A stretch of DNA of 64,000 bases from Actinoallomurus soli (GTDB lineage Bacteria > Actinomycetota > Actinomycetes > Streptosporangiales > Streptosporangiaceae), in contig NZ_JAMXMV010000002.1 in NCBI RefSeq assembly GCF_024055715.1, positions 310,001 to 374,000 of the forward strand, written 5' to 3'. Within the stretch, counting starts at the first letter, position 1, and each line of letters begins with the position of its first letter. The notes under the pieces are model-generated. The model was not told the origin of the DNA. It saw nothing but the letters and a program-made list of their open reading frames with translations, and did no database searches. This document shows, piece after piece, positions 56,104 to 64,000 of the stretch. The translations under genes were made by a program, and so were the position numbers.

Positions 56104-57168
56104 TCAGCTAGGACTCTGGGGATCTTCGAGAAGTTCGGATCCTGGTCCGCGGTCTCGGCCTCTGAAACGGGCGCGGAGGTGAGGGAGGACCTCGGCGCCG
56201 AGCCGGGCGATGTTCTCCTGGGTCCGGCGCGGGGATCCGGCGCCCTCCACCATGAGCATCAGGTGGCGGACGCCGGTGCGCTCGACCGTCGCCGCCATGG
56301 TCTGCACGCAGTCCTCGGCGGTGCCGACCGGGTGGATGCGGCACAGCAGATCGGCGTACGCGTCCGCGTCGCGCGGGGTGTAGGGCCGGTCGTCGACCGG
56401 CACGTACCCGGACAGCCCCGGCCGCAGCCAGCGTGGCAGCTCCGCACGCAGCATTCCCTGGGCCTCGGCCCGGGTGTCGGCGACGTAGGCCATGACGGCG
56501 GCCACATGCTCCGCGTGTGCGCTCCCGGACGCGGCGGTGTACGCGTCGACCATCCGCCGCCTGCCCTCGTCGTCGACGTGCATCCCGAGGAGCATCGGCA
56601 GGCCCCGCTCGGCGGCCAGCGCGGCGGTGGCGGCCGAGGTGCAGGCGACCACGACCGGCGGAGACGGGCGGGTGCGCGGGCGCGGCACCATCGGGACCTC
56701 TCGGAACGCGAAGGTCGGCCCGGCCGCCGAAAGCCGGGGACGGGTCAGTCCGGCGAGCAGCAGATCGAGACTCTCGGCGAAACCGGACTCGTACCGCGCG
56801 AGCCCGGTCCCGAACACCTCCAGGTCCACCCACGGGCCGCCTCGCCCGACACCGAGCCGGAATCGCCCTCCGGACACCTGGTCCAACAGCGAGGTCTGCT
56901 CGGCCAGCGCGACCGGGTGTGCGGTGGACAGCACGCTCACCGCCGTCCCCACCGCGATCCGTTCCGTACGGCCCAGGACGTAGGACGCGAGCGTGACCGC
57001 AGATGGGCAGATCCCGTACGACATGAAGTGGTGCTCGGCGAACCACACGTCGTCGAACCCTGCCCGCTCCGCGGCGACCGCCGCCTCGACCGTGGCGGTC
57101 AGCACCTCGCCGTCGCTCTGACCGGGGAACCGCGCCGCCAGCAAGAACACCCCCACCCGCATGCCCAT
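56104..57168 (-). CDS. LLM-class flavin/F420-dependent oxidoreductase
   Basis: A 354-residue luciferase-like monooxygenase fold: MRVGVFLLAARFPG, EAAVAAERAGFDDVWFAEHH, AVSVLSTAHPVALAEQTSLL, DQVSGGRFRLGVGRGGPWVD. It uses FMN or F420; which one cannot be told, and the substrate is unknown. ATG 57,168 is chosen as the fold starts there; a frame extension to 57,276 would overlap the His-rich gene. Confidence 0.85.
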   Translation of the reverse strand: MGMRVGVFLLAARFPGQSDGEVLTATVEAAVAAERAGFDDVWFAEHHFMSYGICPSAVTLASYVLGRTERIAVGTAVSVLSTAHPVALAEQTSLLDQVSGGRFRLGVGRGGPWVDLEVFGTGLARYESGFAESLDLLLAGLTRPRLSAAGPTFAFREVPMVPRPRTRPSPPVVVACTSAATAALAAERGLPMLLGMHVDDEGRRRMVDAYTAASGSAHAEHVAAVMAYVADTRAEAQGMLRAELPRWLRPGLSGYVPVDDRPYTPRDADAYADLLCRIHPVGTAEDCVQTMAATVERTGVRHLMLMVEGAGSPRRTQENIARLGAEVLPHLRARFRGRDRGPGSELLEDPQSPS

Positions 57169-57220
57169 ACTCTGCCGGAAATCGGCAGGCTCAAGGCCCC
57201 TCAGCGGGGATGTGCGAGGG

Positions 57221-57523
57221 TCAGTGCTCGTCCCAATGATCTCCGTGGGCGGCATGCCGGCATCCATCATGGACATAGTCGACGTGATCGCCGTGCGGCA
57301 CGCTCACGTGGCCACAGTCCTCACCGTGCCGATGTGGATGGTCGCCATGCTGGACATGGCCGGTGGGTTCGCATTCGTCGACATGGTCGCCGTGCGGCCG
57401 GTGCAGATGCCCGTCGTGGGCATAGTCGACATGGTCGCCGTGCGGCACGGCGACATGCCCGCATCCCTGCCCGTGCGCATGGGCGTGGCCGGTGTGCTGT
57501 CGGTGTTCTGTCATCGCTGTCAT
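57221..57523 (-). CDS. histidine-rich metal-binding protein
   Basis: A 100-residue protein with 26 His and four Cys. The unit CGHVAVPHGDHVDYAHDGH is repeated as CGHVSVPHGDHVDYVHDGC, with HRPHGDHVDE between the two copies. No membrane helix or signal peptide is seen. It belongs to a conserved actinobacterial family often annotated as zinc-transport-related. Its site beside the zinc transporter and Fur-family genes supports a zinc buffer or chaperone role. ATG at 57,523 or 57,514. Confidence 0.8.
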   Translation of the reverse strand: MTAMTEHRQHTGHAHAHGQGCGHVAVPHGDHVDYAHDGHLHRPHGDHVDECEPTGHVQHGDHPHRHGEDCGHVSVPHGDHVDYVHDGCRHAAHGDHWDEH

Positions 57524-57675
57524 CAGTAGTTACCCCCTCGGTCCCCTCCTTTCCCGTTGGCGACCCCGGTCAAGAGTTCCGACTGCGCGGACGCCCGTAC
57601 GGCACGCGGGGATCACCGCGTCATTCGTAGGGGTCGGCGGGTCGGGCGATGTGCTCCAGGCCGGTGGCGGTGAGC

Positions 57676-58043
57676 TCAGGGGAAGGCGATGTCGTCGATG
57701 CTCGCCCACACCGGCGCACGGGCGGTGAACTCGGTCAGCGAGATCCGCGCAGGGCCGTCTGCGGACAACGCCGCCAGAGCAGGTCCGGCTTGCGGGCCAG
57801 GAACGGCAACGCCTGCACGCAGATCGCCACGAAGACCGTCGCCCACCCCTGCACCCTGGCCTCGCGCAGGTGCGGGGCGGCCAGCACTCGGCCCGCCACC
57901 AGCACACCGGCCACCGCGACGGCCCCGAGCACCGCGCGGGGCCCTGCGGCCATCGGCGGTCGCCGGCCCCACTCGGCGGGCGGGAGCTCCGCCTCCTCCT
58001 CCCATGCCGCCTCAGTGGCGCGCCACCTGGGCGCGCTCGGCAT
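57676..58043 (-). pseudogene. broken permease (DUF318/YraQ-type) fused to an unrelated gene end
   Basis: The frame 58,043-57,735 begins MPSAPRWRATEAAWEEEAEL and continues with RVQGWATVFVAICVQALPFL, the N-terminal membrane helix of DUF318 permeases (metal or sulphur-compound export). It then breaks off into ARKPDLLWRRCPQTALRGSR. In the overlapping frame the text ends DGPARISLTEFTARAPVW and ASIDDIAFP with a stop at 57,676, which looks like the true end of another gene. A deletion that joined two genes out of frame is the simplest reading. The remaining six or seven permease helices are missing. Confidence 0.5.
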
Positions 58044-58073
58044 CGTGCCGGACCTCCGGCCCTGTGCCCGCCG

Positions 58074-59051
58074 TCAGCGGACGGCCGGCAGCGCCGCCGT
58101 CATGGCCTCGTGGCCGAGGACGAATCCCGGGTCGATCTGAGCCTTCAGATCCTCACCGGTCGCCGCGTTCGCCCAGGCGTCGGCGTTCTTGAGATGGAAC
58201 TCGATCGCCTGGCGGGTGAACTTCGGCCAGTCCTTCGGGCGGGCGTCGACCGCCTCTCGCATCGCGGCGAGCATCCGCCGGTCGGGGTCGGCGAGGTCGG
58301 TCAGGGTGAAGGGCCGGCCCTGTTCCATCGCGCGGACGGCGCTGGAGTCCCCCACGCAGCCGAGCAACGCGTCACCGACCTGCTCGCGCAGGAAGGCGAC
58401 GTCCTCGGGGCCGTGGACCTTGTTGCCGATGACCTTGAGGGCCACGTCGTAGTCGGCGGCGTAGTCGGTCCACTGCCGGTAGACGCTCACCCCCTTACGG
58501 GTGGGCTCGGCGACCAGGAACGTCAGGTCGAACCGGGTGAACATGCCGGACGCGAATGATTCGGCCCCGGCCGTGCAGTCGACGACGACGTACTCCCCGG
58601 GCCCGTCCACCAGATGGTTCAGGTAGAGCTCGACCGCGCCGGTCTTGGAGTGGTAGCACGCCACGCCGAGGTCGTCGTCGGTGAACGGGCCGGTGACCAT
58701 GAGCCGGGCCCCGGACGCCTCCACCGTCAGACCTTCGTGGATCGGATCGTCACCACCGATGCGCAGGAGCCGGGAGCCGTGGCCGGGTGGGGTGGTCTTG
58801 ACCATCGCCGCGGCGGAGGAGATCCGCGGATTGGCGCCACGCAGGTACTCCTTGATCTCGGGCAGGCGCTCCCCCATCGCCGGGATCGCGGCGGCCTCGA
58901 ACTCTTCCAGCCCGAGCGCCACCCCCAGATGCTGGTTGATATCGGCGTCGACGGCCACCACCGGAGCACCGGAAGCCGCCAGATACCGGACGAACAGCGA
59001 TGACAGCGTCGTCTTGCCGCTTCCGCCCTTACCGACGAACGCGATCTTCAT
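58074..59051 (-). CDS. CooC/MinD-like P-loop ATPase
   Basis: A 325-residue protein of the CooC type: deviant Walker A FVGKGGSGKTTLSS (about 5-18), VVAVDADINQHLGVALGLEE, EYVVVDCTAGAESFASGMFT and FLVAEPTRKGVSVYRQWTDY, the signature of the CO-dehydrogenase maturation ATPase, which delivers nickel. No CODH gene is here; instead it lies behind a Zur-box-like palindrome and beside zinc genes, so a role in metal insertion under zinc limitation is inferred. ATG 59,051 with GAGAGGGATCC upstream. Confidence 0.82.
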   Translation of the reverse strand: MKIAFVGKGGSGKTTLSSLFVRYLAASGAPVVAVDADINQHLGVALGLEEFEAAAIPAMGERLPEIKEYLRGANPRISSAAAMVKTTPPGHGSRLLRIGGDDPIHEGLTVEASGARLMVTGPFTDDDLGVACYHSKTGAVELYLNHLVDGPGEYVVVDCTAGAESFASGMFTRFDLTFLVAEPTRKGVSVYRQWTDYAADYDVALKVIGNKVHGPEDVAFLREQVGDALLGCVGDSSAVRAMEQGRPFTLTDLADPDRRMLAAMREAVDARPKDWPKFTRQAIEFHLKNADAWANAATGEDLKAQIDPGFVLGHEAMTAALPAVR

Positions 59052-59167
59052 GGATCCCTCTCGTACTCGTGCCAGCGATAGTGACACAGAGTGAACAGAT
59101 GCGCACCGAATGTTATATCGATATCACTGACGCAGCGCCCTGGCGCGCACGGAGAGCTTATCGGTAT

Positions 59168-59182
59168 CGAAAACGGTTTTCA
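59168..59182. promoter_or_regulatory. Zur-box-like palindrome
   Basis: CGAAAACGGTTTTCA; on the other strand TGAAAACCGTTTTCG, close to the actinobacterial Zur consensus TGAAAANNNTTTTCA. It lies 17 bases after the first Fur-family stop and 117-131 bases before the CooC-like ATG. Confidence 0.6.
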
Positions 59183-59198
59183 GTGGCTTCCCGGTAAG

Positions 59199-59684
59199 TC
59201 AGCTGCGCTCGCGCGCACAGTCGGGGCACAGGCCGAAGATCTCCACGGTGTGGTCGACGTCGGTGAAGCCCGCCTCGGTCGCGACGCGTTCGGCCCAGCG
59301 CTCGACCGCACGTCCTTCGACCTCGACGCTGCGCCCGCACGATCGGCAGGTGACGTGATGATGGTGGGCGCTGGTCTCGCAGCGGCGGTAGAGCGTCTCG
59401 CCGGTCTCATCGCGCAGGGTGTCGACGGCGCCGTCCTCGCTGAGAACCTGGAGATGACGGTAGACCGTGGTCAGTCCGACGCGCTCGCCCCGGCGGCGCA
59501 ACTCGGCGTGGATGTCCTGAGCGCTGCTGAATCCCGGCAGGTCCGCCAGGACGTGGCTCAACGCCTCGGCCTGCCGCGTGCCCCGCACGCGTGTCCCCCG
59601 GCCGGTGGCGGCGGTCCGCTGCGCGGGTCGGGCGGTCGAGTGCGAGGTCATGGTCGGTGCTCCGGCCGGTCGAGGTCTGGTCAT
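59199..59684 (-). CDS. Fur-family metalloregulator 1 (Zur-like)
   Basis: A 161-residue Fur-family repressor: winged helix FSSAQDIHAELRRRGERVGL and TTVYRHLQVLSEDGAVDTLR, the metal segment HHHHVTCRSCGRSVEVEG and the second CxxC in LCPDCARE. The two CxxC pairs form the structural zinc site. With zinc genes on both sides it is probably Zur. ATG 59,684 has GAAAGG upstream; ATG 59,651 is possible. It is 19 bases downstream of a second Fur-family gene. Confidence 0.88.
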   Translation of the reverse strand: MTRPRPAGAPTMTSHSTARPAQRTAATGRGTRVRGTRQAEALSHVLADLPGFSSAQDIHAELRRRGERVGLTTVYRHLQVLSEDGAVDTLRDETGETLYRRCETSAHHHHVTCRSCGRSVEVEGRAVERWAERVATEAGFTDVDHTVEIFGLCPDCARERS

Positions 59685-59703
59685 CGGTCGCCTTTCGACC
59701 GTA

Positions 59704-60183
59704 TCAACCTCCGAGGCCGTCAGGCCCGGTTCGCAGGCACGAGCCGCAGACGCCGTACACCTCCGCCTGGCGCGGGTCGGGTTCGAAGTCGGCCTCGGCC
59801 GCGATGGCGTCCAGCCAGGCGCCGTCGTCGGCGGCCGGGTGCTCCTGGACGTCGCCGCAGCGGCGGCACACCAAGTGGTAGTGACGGCCGGGAGCGCACG
59901 GCCGGTACCGGGTCTCACCGTCGCGGATGAAGACGTGCAGGAGCCCGGCGTCGGCGAGAGCCGCCAGCGTCCGGTAGACCGTCGACATCCCGACCCGATG
60001 CCCCTGGCCGGCGAGTTCGACGTACAGCTCGTGCGCGCCGATCGGGCGCCGCCGGCCGTCGAGCGCTTCCAGCACCTGACGTCTGCGCCGGGTCGGCGAC
60101 AGTCCTGCGGCGCGGAGCCGTGCGGACGGCTCATCGACGCCTCCACCGCCGGAACGGCCGGCGGTGGCGGGGTGGGAGCGCAT
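59704..60183 (-). CDS. Fur-family metalloregulator 2
   Basis: A 159-residue Fur-family protein: LRAAGLSPTRRRRQVLEALD, RPIGAHELYVELAGQGHRVG and MSTVYRTLAALADAGLLHVF form the winged helix; HYHLVCRRCGDVQEHPA and YGVCGSCLR carry the CxxC pairs. It differs in the wing and metal loop from regulator 1, so the two may sense different metals or form a heterodimer. ATG 60,183 is taken as start because the frame upstream crosses the promoter. It is divergent from the zinc transporter. Confidence 0.88.
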   Translation of the reverse strand: MRSHPATAGRSGGGGVDEPSARLRAAGLSPTRRRRQVLEALDGRRRPIGAHELYVELAGQGHRVGMSTVYRTLAALADAGLLHVFIRDGETRYRPCAPGRHYHLVCRRCGDVQEHPAADDGAWLDAIAAEADFEPDPRQAEVYGVCGSCLRTGPDGLGG

Positions 60184-60204
60184 GCGCCGAGCGTACGGAT
60201 ATCC

Positions 60205-60260
60205 GCCGATATTGACAACCATTACCGTTAAGAACGAACATGGGACCGGTTTTCATTCGC
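60205..60260. promoter_or_regulatory. divergent promoter/operator between Fur-family gene 2 and zinc transporter
   Basis: TTGACAACCATTACCGTTA (about 60,212-60,230) and CCGGTTTTCATTC (about 60,246-60,258) are AT-rich parts of Zur-like half-sites, TGACAANNATT and (reverse) ATGAAAACCGG. A partial match only. Confidence 0.4.
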
Positions 60261-60283
60261 ATGACACCCTCCGAGGAGACACG

Positions 60284-61234
60284 TTGCGCACCCGATCCCC
60301 CCGGCCGGCCCTCCCGGTCGTCGCGGGCTGCCTGCTCGCCGCCGCGGCCTGCGGCTCGAGTTCCGCGAAAGACGCCGGAGCCTCGGCGAGCGGCGGCAAG
60401 AAGCTGAACGTGGTCGCCACGACCACGCAGGTCGCCGACTTCGCCCGCAACGTCGGCGGCGACAAGGTCAAGGTGTCCCAGATCCTCAAGCCGAACGTCG
60501 ACCCGCACGACTACGAGCCCTCCCCCGCCGACATCCAGGCCATCGCGCAGGCCGACGTGGTCGTGGAGAACGGCGTCGGCCTGGAGAGGTGGCTGGACCA
60601 GACGATCAAGTCCGCCGGCTTCCACGGCACGTTGGTCGACACGAGCAAGGGCGTGGCCGTCCGCAAGGGCAACGGGTCCGACGAGGAGGCCGCCGGCGAC
60701 CCCCACATCTGGCACAACCCGAAGAACGCCGAGATCATGAGCCGCAACATCGCGACGGCGTTCGAGGCCAAGGACTCCGCCGACAAGGCGGCCTACGAGG
60801 CGAACCTCACCTCCTACACCACCAAGCTCGACCAGCTGGACTCCTGGATCACCCAGCAGATCGACACCCTGCCGGCGGACCAGCGCAAGCTCGTCACCAA
60901 CCACGACGCGTTCGGCTACTACATCGACCGCTACCACCTGACGTTCGTCGGCTCGATCATCCCGAGCTTCGACACCTCCGCCGAGCTGTCCGGCAAGCAG
61001 CTCAACTCCCTGATCTCCAAGATGAAGTCGACCGGGGTCAAGGCGATCTTCTCCGAGTCCTCACTGCCGCCCAAGACCGCCGAGGCGATCGGGAAGCAGG
61101 CCGGCGTGAAGGTCGAGGCCGGCGAGGACTCCCTGTACGGCGACACGCTCGGACCCGCCGGCTCGGCCGGCGCCACCTACCTCGACATGGAGCGGCACAA
61201 CACCACCACCATCGTCACCGCACTGAAGGGCTGA
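60284..61234 (+). CDS. znuA: zinc ABC transporter substrate-binding lipoprotein
   Basis: A 316-residue exported lipoprotein (lipobox LAAAAC, Cys near residue 24). The cluster A-I solute-binding fold has the metal ligands His in NVDPHDYEPSP, His in GDPHIWHNPKNA, His in VTNHDAFGYYIDRYH and a late acidic residue in EDSLYGDTLGP. It captures Zn(II), or possibly Mn(II), outside the membrane; the neighbours favour zinc. The TTG at 60,284 is chosen since GAGGAGACACG lies just upstream and the signal peptide starts there. Confidence 0.85.
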   Translation: MRTRSPRPALPVVAGCLLAAAACGSSSAKDAGASASGGKKLNVVATTTQVADFARNVGGDKVKVSQILKPNVDPHDYEPSPADIQAIAQADVVVENGVGLERWLDQTIKSAGFHGTLVDTSKGVAVRKGNGSDEEAAGDPHIWHNPKNAEIMSRNIATAFEAKDSADKAAYEANLTSYTTKLDQLDSWITQQIDTLPADQRKLVTNHDAFGYYIDRYHLTFVGSIIPSFDTSAELSGKQLNSLISKMKSTGVKAIFSESSLPPKTAEAIGKQAGVKVEAGEDSLYGDTLGPAGSAGATYLDMERHNTTTIVTALKG

Positions 61235-61236
61235 GC

Positions 61237-62016
61237 ATGGAGACGACCCCTGAACCGCAGGTCCCGCCCCCGGCGCTGGACCTTGACGAGGTCACCGTCG
61301 CGTACGGCCCGGCCCTCGCCCTGGAGAACATCGACGGCATGGTCGCCCCCGGCGAGGCCGTCGCCCTGATCGGCCCGAACGGCGCCGGCAAGTCCACCCT
61401 GATCAAGGCGATCCTCGGCCTGGTCCCGCTCGCCGGAGGACGGATCAGCGTCCTCGGCCGGTCCCCGGCCGCGGCGCGGCGCGACGTCGCGTACGTGCCC
61501 CAGGCCGACACCCTCGATCCGGAGTTCCCGATCTCGGTCGGGCAGGTCGTGCTGATGGGCCGCTATCGGCGGATCGGGTGGCTGCGCCGGGCGAAGGCCG
61601 CCGACAAGGAGGCCGCCCGCCGGGCCCTGGAGCAGGTCGGCCTGGCCGACCGCGCCCGCCACCGGTTCGGCACTCTGTCGGGCGGGCAGCGCCAGCGCGT
61701 GTTGCTGGCCCGCGCCATCGCCGCCGAACCCCGACTGCTGCTGCTCGACGAGCCGTTCAACGGCGTCGACGCCGTCAGCGAGCAGGCCCTGCTGGACGCC
61801 ATCGCGCTGTTGAAGCAGGACGGCGCCGCGGTGGTGGTCTCCACCCACGACCTGGCGCTGGCCCACCTGGCCTGTGAGGAGGTCTGCCTGCTCAACCGCC
61901 GGCAGTACGGCTTCGGCCCCACCCAGGCCACGCTCACCCCCGACCGGCTCCGCGCCACCTACGGCGGACACGCCCTCGAACTGCGCGGCGACCGCGTCAT
62001 CGTCGCCCACTCCTAG
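61237..62016 (+). CDS. znuC: zinc ABC transporter ATPase
   Basis: A 259-residue ABC ATPase: Walker A GPNGAGKSTLIKAIL, Q-loop VPQADTLDPEFPISV, signature LSGGQRQRVLLARAIA, Walker B LLLLDEPFNGVD, and H-loop VVSTHDLALAH. It starts two bases after the znuA stop and powers import by the adjacent permease genes. Confidence 0.9.
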   Translation: METTPEPQVPPPALDLDEVTVAYGPALALENIDGMVAPGEAVALIGPNGAGKSTLIKAILGLVPLAGGRISVLGRSPAAARRDVAYVPQADTLDPEFPISVGQVVLMGRYRRIGWLRRAKAADKEAARRALEQVGLADRARHRFGTLSGGQRQRVLLARAIAAEPRLLLLDEPFNGVDAVSEQALLDAIALLKQDGAAVVVSTHDLALAHLACEEVCLLNRRQYGFGPTQATLTPDRLRATYGGHALELRGDRVIVAHS

Positions 62017-62018
62017 CC

Positions 62019-62888
62019 ATGTACCAGATCTTCATCGAACCGTTCCGGTTCCCCTTCATGGCCCGGGCGCTCGCCGAGCTGATGATCCTCGGGGCGCTGG
62101 CCGGGACCGTCGGGGTGCTGATCCTCCTGCGCCGCCTGGCCTTCATGACCGACGCCCTCACCCACACCGTCTTCCCCGGCGTCGTCATCGGCTACCTGCT
62201 GAGCGGTGAAGGGGGCATCTTCTGGGGCGCACTCATCGCCGGCGCCGCGACCGCGGTCCTGCTGACCCTGCTCACCCGCCACCGCGCCGTCACCGAAGAC
62301 GCCGCGCTCGCGGTCCTGCTGACCACCTTCTTCGCCGTCGGCGTCGTCCTCGTCTCACGGGAATCCGGCTACACGGCGGACCTGACGGCGTTCCTGTTCG
62401 GCCGGATCCTCACGGTCACCCCCGCCCAGCTGACCCAGACCCTCGCCGTGACCGCCCTGGTCATCGCCATGATGGTGATCCTGCGACGGCCGTTGCTCGC
62501 CCGGTCGTTCGACCCGGAGGGCGCCCGGGCGAGCGGATACCGGATCGGTCTGCTCGACCTCGCCACCAACACGGTCGTCGCCCTGGTCGTCGTCGCCTCC
62601 GTACGCGCCGTCGGAACCGTCCTGGTCATCGCGCTGCTCATCGTGCCCGCCGCCGCGGCCCGCGTGGTGTCGGACCGGCTCGCGCTCATCGTTCCGATCG
62701 CCGCCGTCCTCGGCGCTTTCGCCGGCTGGGCCGGACTCGCCGTCAGCTACGACGCCTCCATCCACCACGGGCTGCGGCTGGCCTCCGGCGGCACCGTCGT
62801 CCTCGTCCTCATCGCCGGCCACCTGGTCGCGCTCGCGGCGGCCGCGGTGATCCGGCGACGACCGCGCCCGGTACGGAGAGCGGCATGA
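62019..62888 (+). CDS. zinc ABC transporter permease 1
   Basis: A 289-residue protein of the ABC-3 permease family with about eight or nine helices (ALAELMILGALAGTVGVLIL, ALTHTVFPGVVIGYLL, ALAVLLTTFFAVGVVL, VGTVLVIALLIVPAAAARVV). It starts two bases after znuC and overlaps permease 2 by four bases (ATGA). Confidence 0.88.
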   Translation: MYQIFIEPFRFPFMARALAELMILGALAGTVGVLILLRRLAFMTDALTHTVFPGVVIGYLLSGEGGIFWGALIAGAATAVLLTLLTRHRAVTEDAALAVLLTTFFAVGVVLVSRESGYTADLTAFLFGRILTVTPAQLTQTLAVTALVIAMMVILRRPLLARSFDPEGARASGYRIGLLDLATNTVVALVVVASVRAVGTVLVIALLIVPAAAARVVSDRLALIVPIAAVLGAFAGWAGLAVSYDASIHHGLRLASGGTVVLVLIAGHLVALAAAAVIRRRPRPVRRAA

Positions 62889-63760
62889 CCGCCGTCGACC
62901 GCGCGTTCCTCGAAGCCGTGCTCCTCGGCACGGTCGGCGGCCTGATCAGCGTGCAGATCCTGCTGCGGCGGCTGCCGTTCTTCACCCTCGCCATGACACA
63001 CGCGACCTTTCCGGGCGTCGTGCTGGCCGCCATCGCCGGAGCCGACCTGTACGCCGGCGGCGGGCTGTTCGGCGTGCTCGTCGTGCTGGGCGTCCTGGCC
63101 CTGTCCCGCCGCCCGGAGCAGGGCACGACCACGGCGATCGGGATCGTGCTGTCGGCCGGGTTCGCGCTCGGCGTCGTCCTGCTGTCGGCGCGCGACGGGT
63201 TCTCCAAGGACCTGACCGCCTACACGGTCGGGCAGATCCTCACCGTCGGCCCCGGCGACCTGACCGCCGTCGCGGTGGTCGGCGTCATCGTCCTGGCGCT
63301 CCTGTCCGTCGCGGGCCGGCAGCTCACGTTCCGGGCGTTCGACCCCGGCGGCTACGCCGCCGCCGGATACCGGCCGACCGTCATCGACATGGCACTCCTG
63401 CTCACCGTCGAGGCCGTCATCATCGTCGCCGTCCCCGCCGTCGGCGCGATCCTCGCCGTCGCCGTACTCGTCGCCCCGGCCGCCATCGCCCGCCTGTGGA
63501 CTCACAACGTCACCGCGATGACCGCCATCGCCGTGGCCGCGGGCATCGGCAGCGGGCTGGCCGGTGTCCTGATCTCCACCCGGTACGACGTCGCCACCGG
63601 AGGCACCATCACCGTCGTCACCGGAACCCTCTTCGCGCTGTCCTTGGCGGCGACCACGACCTGGACCGCCATCACCGGCTCACGACGAGGCCGCCGGCAG
63701 GCGGCGGATCGGCCCGCTTCGGCCGTCACCGGGCCGTCGCACCTCGAGGAGGTCGGATGA
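62885..63760 (+). CDS. zinc ABC transporter permease 2
   Basis: A 291-residue ABC-3 family permease (LEAVLLGTVGGLISVQILLR, LAMTHATFPGVVLAAIAGAD, VEAVIIVAVPAVGAILAVAV). It overlaps the stop of permease 1 and the start of permease 3 by four bases each. Two or three related permease subunits may form a heteromeric channel. Confidence 0.87.
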   Translation: MTAVDRAFLEAVLLGTVGGLISVQILLRRLPFFTLAMTHATFPGVVLAAIAGADLYAGGGLFGVLVVLGVLALSRRPEQGTTTAIGIVLSAGFALGVVLLSARDGFSKDLTAYTVGQILTVGPGDLTAVAVVGVIVLALLSVAGRQLTFRAFDPGGYAAAGYRPTVIDMALLLTVEAVIIVAVPAVGAILAVAVLVAPAAIARLWTHNVTAMTAIAVAAGIGSGLAGVLISTRYDVATGGTITVVTGTLFALSLAATTTWTAITGSRRGRRQAADRPASAVTGPSHLEEVG

Positions 63761-64000
63761 GCGCACTCACCGAGCGGGCGCTGGCCGAACTCCTCCTGAC
63801 CGGAGGGATCTGCGGCGTCCTCGGCGTCCAGGTCGTGCTGCGGCGCCTGGCGTTCTTCACCGAGACCCTCGGCCACGTCACCTTCCTCGGCGTCGTCACG
63901 GCCGCCGTCACGGGAACCGACATCACGATCGGTGCCGGGATCGCGGCGATGGGCGCGGTGGCGGTGATGGGCCGCGGCGGCGTCGCATCCCGACCGCATC
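63757..64000 (+). CDS. zinc ABC transporter permease 3, 3' end outside window
   Basis: The frame starts at ATG 63,757 (overlapping the permease 2 stop) and is still open at the window edge: SALTERALAELLLTGGICGV, LGVQVVLRRLAFFTETLGHV, TFLGVVTAAVTGTDITIGAG. It is the third ABC-3 type permease in a row. Its N-terminus resembles permease 2, so duplication is likely. Confidence 0.85.
   Translation, partial: MSALTERALAELLLTGGICGVLGVQVVLRRLAFFTETLGHVTFLGVVTAAVTGTDITIGAGIAAMGAVAVMGRGGVASRPH

Noticed and set aside
58074-59051. Nickel/CO-dehydrogenase maturation as the definite role of the CooC-like gene
   Set aside because: No CODH or nickel gene is in the window and the context is zinc; the family name alone does not fix the metal.

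Overview
This is high-GC actinomycete chromosome. The signs are a chaplin with the aerial-growth surface domain, a dTMP kinase fused to an MFS-type membrane domain, a topA / tmk / holB run in the order known from Streptomyces, F420/LLM and Tat-type enzymes, frequent GTG starts, and a pSAM2-type integrative element in a tRNA gene. A filamentous genus such as Actinomadura, Actinoallomurus or Streptomyces fits; the genus is inference.

Layout. 1-5.5 kb: a partial gene of unknown role, a small membrane protein and a Ser/Thr kinase fused to a STAND-like linker and WD40 propeller. 5.6-16.1 kb: accessory metabolism with local regulators (DMT exporter/TetR, secreted ricin-type lectin behind a perfect Crp-type site, two alpha/beta hydrolases, amidase, TetR/SDR pair, dihydroxyphthalate-decarboxylase-like protein/LysR pair). 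16.2-21.2 kb: a decayed integration zone (two att scars, a truncated tyrosine recombinase, WD40 gene, large palindrome) that also holds an intact four-gene MarR operon.

21,216-36,863: an integrated element of about 15.6 kb in the 3' end of tRNA-Thr(CGU), bounded by 43-bp identical att cores. Its left third has visibly lower GC and carries a three-gene overlapping cassette: a ComEC-like metallo-beta-lactamase, a receiver-domain protein, and an ATPase with two separate GHKL domains. A DNA N6-adenine methylase is divergent from it. This is the best candidate for an undescribed defence or signalling system here. The middle has two XRE-DUF5919 paralogues, GntR regulators, an RsbW-like ATPase, an HD hydrolase and a Nudix protein like the pSAM2 immunity factor. 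The right has Spd-type membrane proteins, an FtsK-like translocase, excisionase and integrase. No replication initiator is visible. A GACGTC(C) motif recurs at most regulatory gaps of the element.

36.8-54.9 kb is housekeeping: tRNA-Thr, secreted TAP-type peptidase, RicT, fructosamine kinase, LMW phosphatase, holB, MFS-tmk, topA, a six-repeat chaplin with a secreted neighbour, M20 peptidase and tRNA-Leu(GAG). 55.3-57.2 kb: polysaccharide deacetylase and LLM oxidoreductase. 57.2-64 kb: a zinc-homeostasis locus with a His-rich protein, a broken permease, a CooC-like ATPase behind a Zur-box-like palindrome, two Fur-family regulators, and a zinc ABC transporter with binding protein, ATPase and three successive permease genes, the last cut by the window edge.
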